Origin: Acidimicrobiia bacterium
GTDB lineage: Bacteria; Actinomycetota; Acidimicrobiia; Acidimicrobiales; Iamiaceae
DNA length: 6,753 nucleotides
Direction of reading: 5' to 3'
Assembly: GCA_019247975.1 (NCBI GenBank)
Contig: JAFBAD010000197.1
Location: 1 to 6,753, forward strand
Shown here: positions 5,252 through 6,753 of the stretch, piece by piece
Position numbering within the stretch: the first letter of the stretch is position 1
Layout: each line of letters opens with the position of its first letter
Program-made: the position numbers and the translations under genes
Notes under the pieces: model-generated
The model's database searches: none
What the model saw: only the letters and a program-made list of their open reading frames with translations
Told to the model about the DNA's origin: nothing

Positions 5252-6093
5252 CCGAGGTCAGCGGGAAGGCCGCCGTGGTGACCGGGGGCGGCAGCGGGAT
5301 CGGCATGGGCCTGGCCAAGGAGCTGGCCCGCGTGGGCGTGTCCGTCGCGATCGCGGACATCCTCCTCGACAACGCCCGCACGGTCGCCGACGAGATCAAC
5401 GCAGCGGGTGGGACCGCGGTCGCGATCCACTGCGACGTCTGCGAGCGCTCGTCGATCGAGGAGATGAAGGCCGAGGCCAACGCCGCGTTCGGGACCATCG
5501 AGCTCGTCTTCGCGAACGCCGGGGCGACGTCGTTCGCCTCGGCGGCCGAGCTCACCACCAGTGAGCTCGACTGGATGGTCGCGGTCAACCAGGGCGGCGT
5601 GATCTGGACCGCGCTCACCTTCCTGCCCGACATGGTCGAGGCCGGCGGTGGTCACATCGTCGCCACCGCGTCGATGGCCGGGCTGATCCCCTCGCTCGTC
5701 CCGGTCCACACCGCCTACTCCGCCGCCAAGCTCGGCGTGATCGGGTTCATCCAGAACCTGCAGCTCGAAGTGGCCGAGCACGGCGTGGTCACCACCATCT
5801 ACTGCCCTGGCGGCGTGCTCAACGGCATGCGCGACAACAACTCCAGGTACCGGCCGCAGCGCTTCGGCGGCCCGAGCGACGAGCAGATGCGGGCGCCGAA
5901 GGCGTCGTTCAAGGACAACCGGCTGCGCTTCATGACGCCCGACGAGGTCGCGCCGATCGTCCTCCGCGCGGTGCGCGACGATCGGCCCTTCGTGTTCGAC
6001 CACGCCGAGCAGCGCGCCGACTTCCGCCGGCTGTACGCCGACGTCGTCGAGTCCTGCTTCGACGACATCGAGCGATGGGAACAGGAGCACTGA
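5248..6093 (+). CDS. classical short-chain dehydrogenase/reductase (SDR)
   Basis: This 281-residue cytoplasmic oxidoreductase interconverts an alcohol and a ketone. The cofactor motif TGGGSGIG is at 12-19, and Asp37 at the end of the second strand (VAIADI) favours NAD(H) over NADP(H). NAG is at 90-92. The catalytic tetrad is complete: Asn114, Ser142 (TASMAG), Tyr157 and Lys161 (YSAAK). After the core, the substrate loop PGGVLNGMRDNN and a C-terminal extension to residue 281 make it about 30 residues longer than the minimal SDR, with a final charged helix. The GTG start has GGAGG 7 nt upstream and overlaps the preceding stop as GTGA. The frame continues upstream to 5107 only as a shadow in the SnoaL-like gene. 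In this operon it is a natural candidate to oxidise an alcohol made by one of the oxygenases; that role is inferred from context. Confidence 0.95.
   Translation: MTEVSGKAAVVTGGGSGIGMGLAKELARVGVSVAIADILLDNARTVADEINAAGGTAVAIHCDVCERSSIEEMKAEANAAFGTIELVFANAGATSFASAAELTTSELDWMVAVNQGGVIWTALTFLPDMVEAGGGHIVATASMAGLIPSLVPVHTAYSAAKLGVIGFIQNLQLEVAEHGVVTTIYCPGGVLNGMRDNNSRYRPQRFGGPSDEQMRAPKASFKDNRLRFMTPDEVAPIVLRAVRDDRPFVFDHAEQRADFRRLYADVVESCFDDIERWEQEH
6083..6087 (+). promoter_or_regulatory. Shine-Dalgarno site of the nitroreductase-family gene
   Basis: AGGAG inside the last codons of the short-chain dehydrogenase ends 8 nt before the ATG at 6096, which fixes the start of the next gene. Confidence 0.6.
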
Positions 6094-6095
6094 CC

Positions 6096-6753
6096 ATGCC
6101 GGGCGATCAGGCCACCGACGACGTGTGGGACGTGCTCGCCACCGCGCGCTCCATCCGCCGCCTCTCCGACGAGCCGGTCGACGAGGCGACGCTCCACCGC
6201 TGCCTCGAGGCGGCGACGTGGGCGCCGAGCGGCGGCAACGCGCAGCACTGGCGCTTCATCGTCCTCGACTCACCCGAGATGCGCGCCGTGGTGCAGCAGG
6301 CGGCCACCGCCTCGCTGAAGATCATCGAGCCCGTCTACGGCATGAGCCGGCCGGCCCCCGACGACGTGTCCCGCTCGGCCCGGCGGAACCGTGCGACCTA
6401 TGAGCTGCACGACACCGCCGGGCAGCGGACGTCGGTGCTCTTCGTCGCCCGCCACAACGAGTTCGCCTCCGAGTTCCTGCAGGGCGCCTCGATCTTCCCG
6501 GCCGTGCAGAACTTCTACCTCGCGGCACGGGCGCAGGGTCTCGGCGCCTGCCTGACCAGCTGGGCGGCCTACGACGGTGAGCTGCTGCTCCGCGAGGCGT
6601 TGGGCATCCCGGCCGAGTGGGTGCTCGCGGGTCACGTCGTCGTCGGCTGGCCGCGCGGGCACTTCGGCCCCGTGCGGCGGCGGTCGGTGGACGAGGTGGT
6701 GTTCCGCAACTGCTGGGAGACCGATCGCGCCGACATCGTGTATGGCGCGGGCG
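6096..6753 (+). CDS. nitroreductase-family FMN protein (3' end beyond the window)
   Basis: An open frame begins at ATG 6096, 2 bp after the dehydrogenase stop, with AGGAG 8 nt upstream, and continues without a stop to the right edge (219 complete codons). The protein has the N-terminal ARSIRRLSDEPV (17-28), whose arginines bind FMN phosphate in this family, then AATWAPSGGNAQHWRF (39-54), the classic SxxNxQ flavin-contact region. A helix around QGASIFPAVQNFYLAARAQGLGACL (129-153) and GHVVVGWPRG (179-188) follow, as in nitroreductases. The family uses NAD(P)H to reduce nitro groups, quinones, enones or free flavin, and also includes specialised dehalogenases and flavin-consuming enzymes. Most of the domain is present, so little of the C-terminus is missing. 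It could reduce a pathway intermediate or supply reduced flavin to the first gene of the operon; both are inferences. Confidence 0.92.
   Translation, partial: MPGDQATDDVWDVLATARSIRRLSDEPVDEATLHRCLEAATWAPSGGNAQHWRFIVLDSPEMRAVVQQAATASLKIIEPVYGMSRPAPDDVSRSARRNRATYELHDTAGQRTSVLFVARHNEFASEFLQGASIFPAVQNFYLAARAQGLGACLTSWAAYDGELLLREALGIPAEWVLAGHVVVGWPRGHFGPVRRRSVDEVVFRNCWETDRADIVYGAG

Noticed and set aside
4900..6090. Long minus-strand open frame (396 residues) opposite the SnoaL-like and SDR genes
   Set aside because: It is an antisense shadow with no motifs; both plus-strand genes have complete family signatures over the same DNA.
1..6753. tRNA, rRNA, CRISPR array, insertion sequence or attachment site
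   Set aside because: No direct-repeat array, terminal inverted repeats, transposase or integrase coding, or recognisable structural RNA was seen; coding sequence fills nearly the whole window.

Overview
This is a gene-dense, very GC-rich stretch (about 70% by eye) with strong G/C preference at third codon positions, several GTG starts and stop/start overlaps of the GTGA type. That style, together with the enzyme families present, points to an actinobacterium. I cannot name the genus from the sequence alone, and the window could equally come from a metagenome-assembled actinobacterial genome.

Layout: the window is two divergent gene sets around one intergenic region of about 190 bp (1789-1977). 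The minus-strand set, reading leftward, is a zinc-dependent medium-chain alcohol dehydrogenase (781-1788), an alpha/beta hydrolase (86-766), and the first 26 codons of an unidentified gene that leaves the window (1-80). The plus-strand set, reading rightward, is an acyl-CoA-dehydrogenase-fold flavoprotein of the hydroxylase-like type (1978-3120), a PhyH-family Fe(II)/2-oxoglutarate oxygenase (3152-4006), a TauD/TfdA-family Fe(II)/2-oxoglutarate oxygenase (4003-4857), a SnoaL/NTF2-like small protein (4841-5251), a classical short-chain dehydrogenase (5248-6093), and a nitroreductase-family flavoprotein that runs off the right edge (6096-6753). Gaps are 31, -4, -17, -4 and +2 bp, so the plus-strand genes are very probably one operon with translational coupling. 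No regulator, transporter, RNA gene, mobile element, repeat array or CRISPR was seen.

How it may work together: nearly every gene is a redox or small-molecule enzyme. Three could oxygenate or desaturate a substrate (the flavoprotein and two different 2OG oxygenases), two could oxidise alcohols or reduce carbonyls (SDR and MDR), one could hydrolyse an ester or C-C bond (alpha/beta hydrolase), one has a fold used for cyclase, isomerase or hydratase chemistry (SnoaL-like), and the nitroreductase could reduce an enone, nitro or flavin substrate. This fits a catabolic or tailoring pathway for a lipophilic small molecule such as a terpenoid, steroid or polyketide fragment. The substrate cannot be read from the sequence. 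The most distinctive feature is the pair of non-homologous-subfamily 2OG oxygenases, each with a complete predicted active site, encoded back to back beside a group-D-like flavin monooxygenase candidate.
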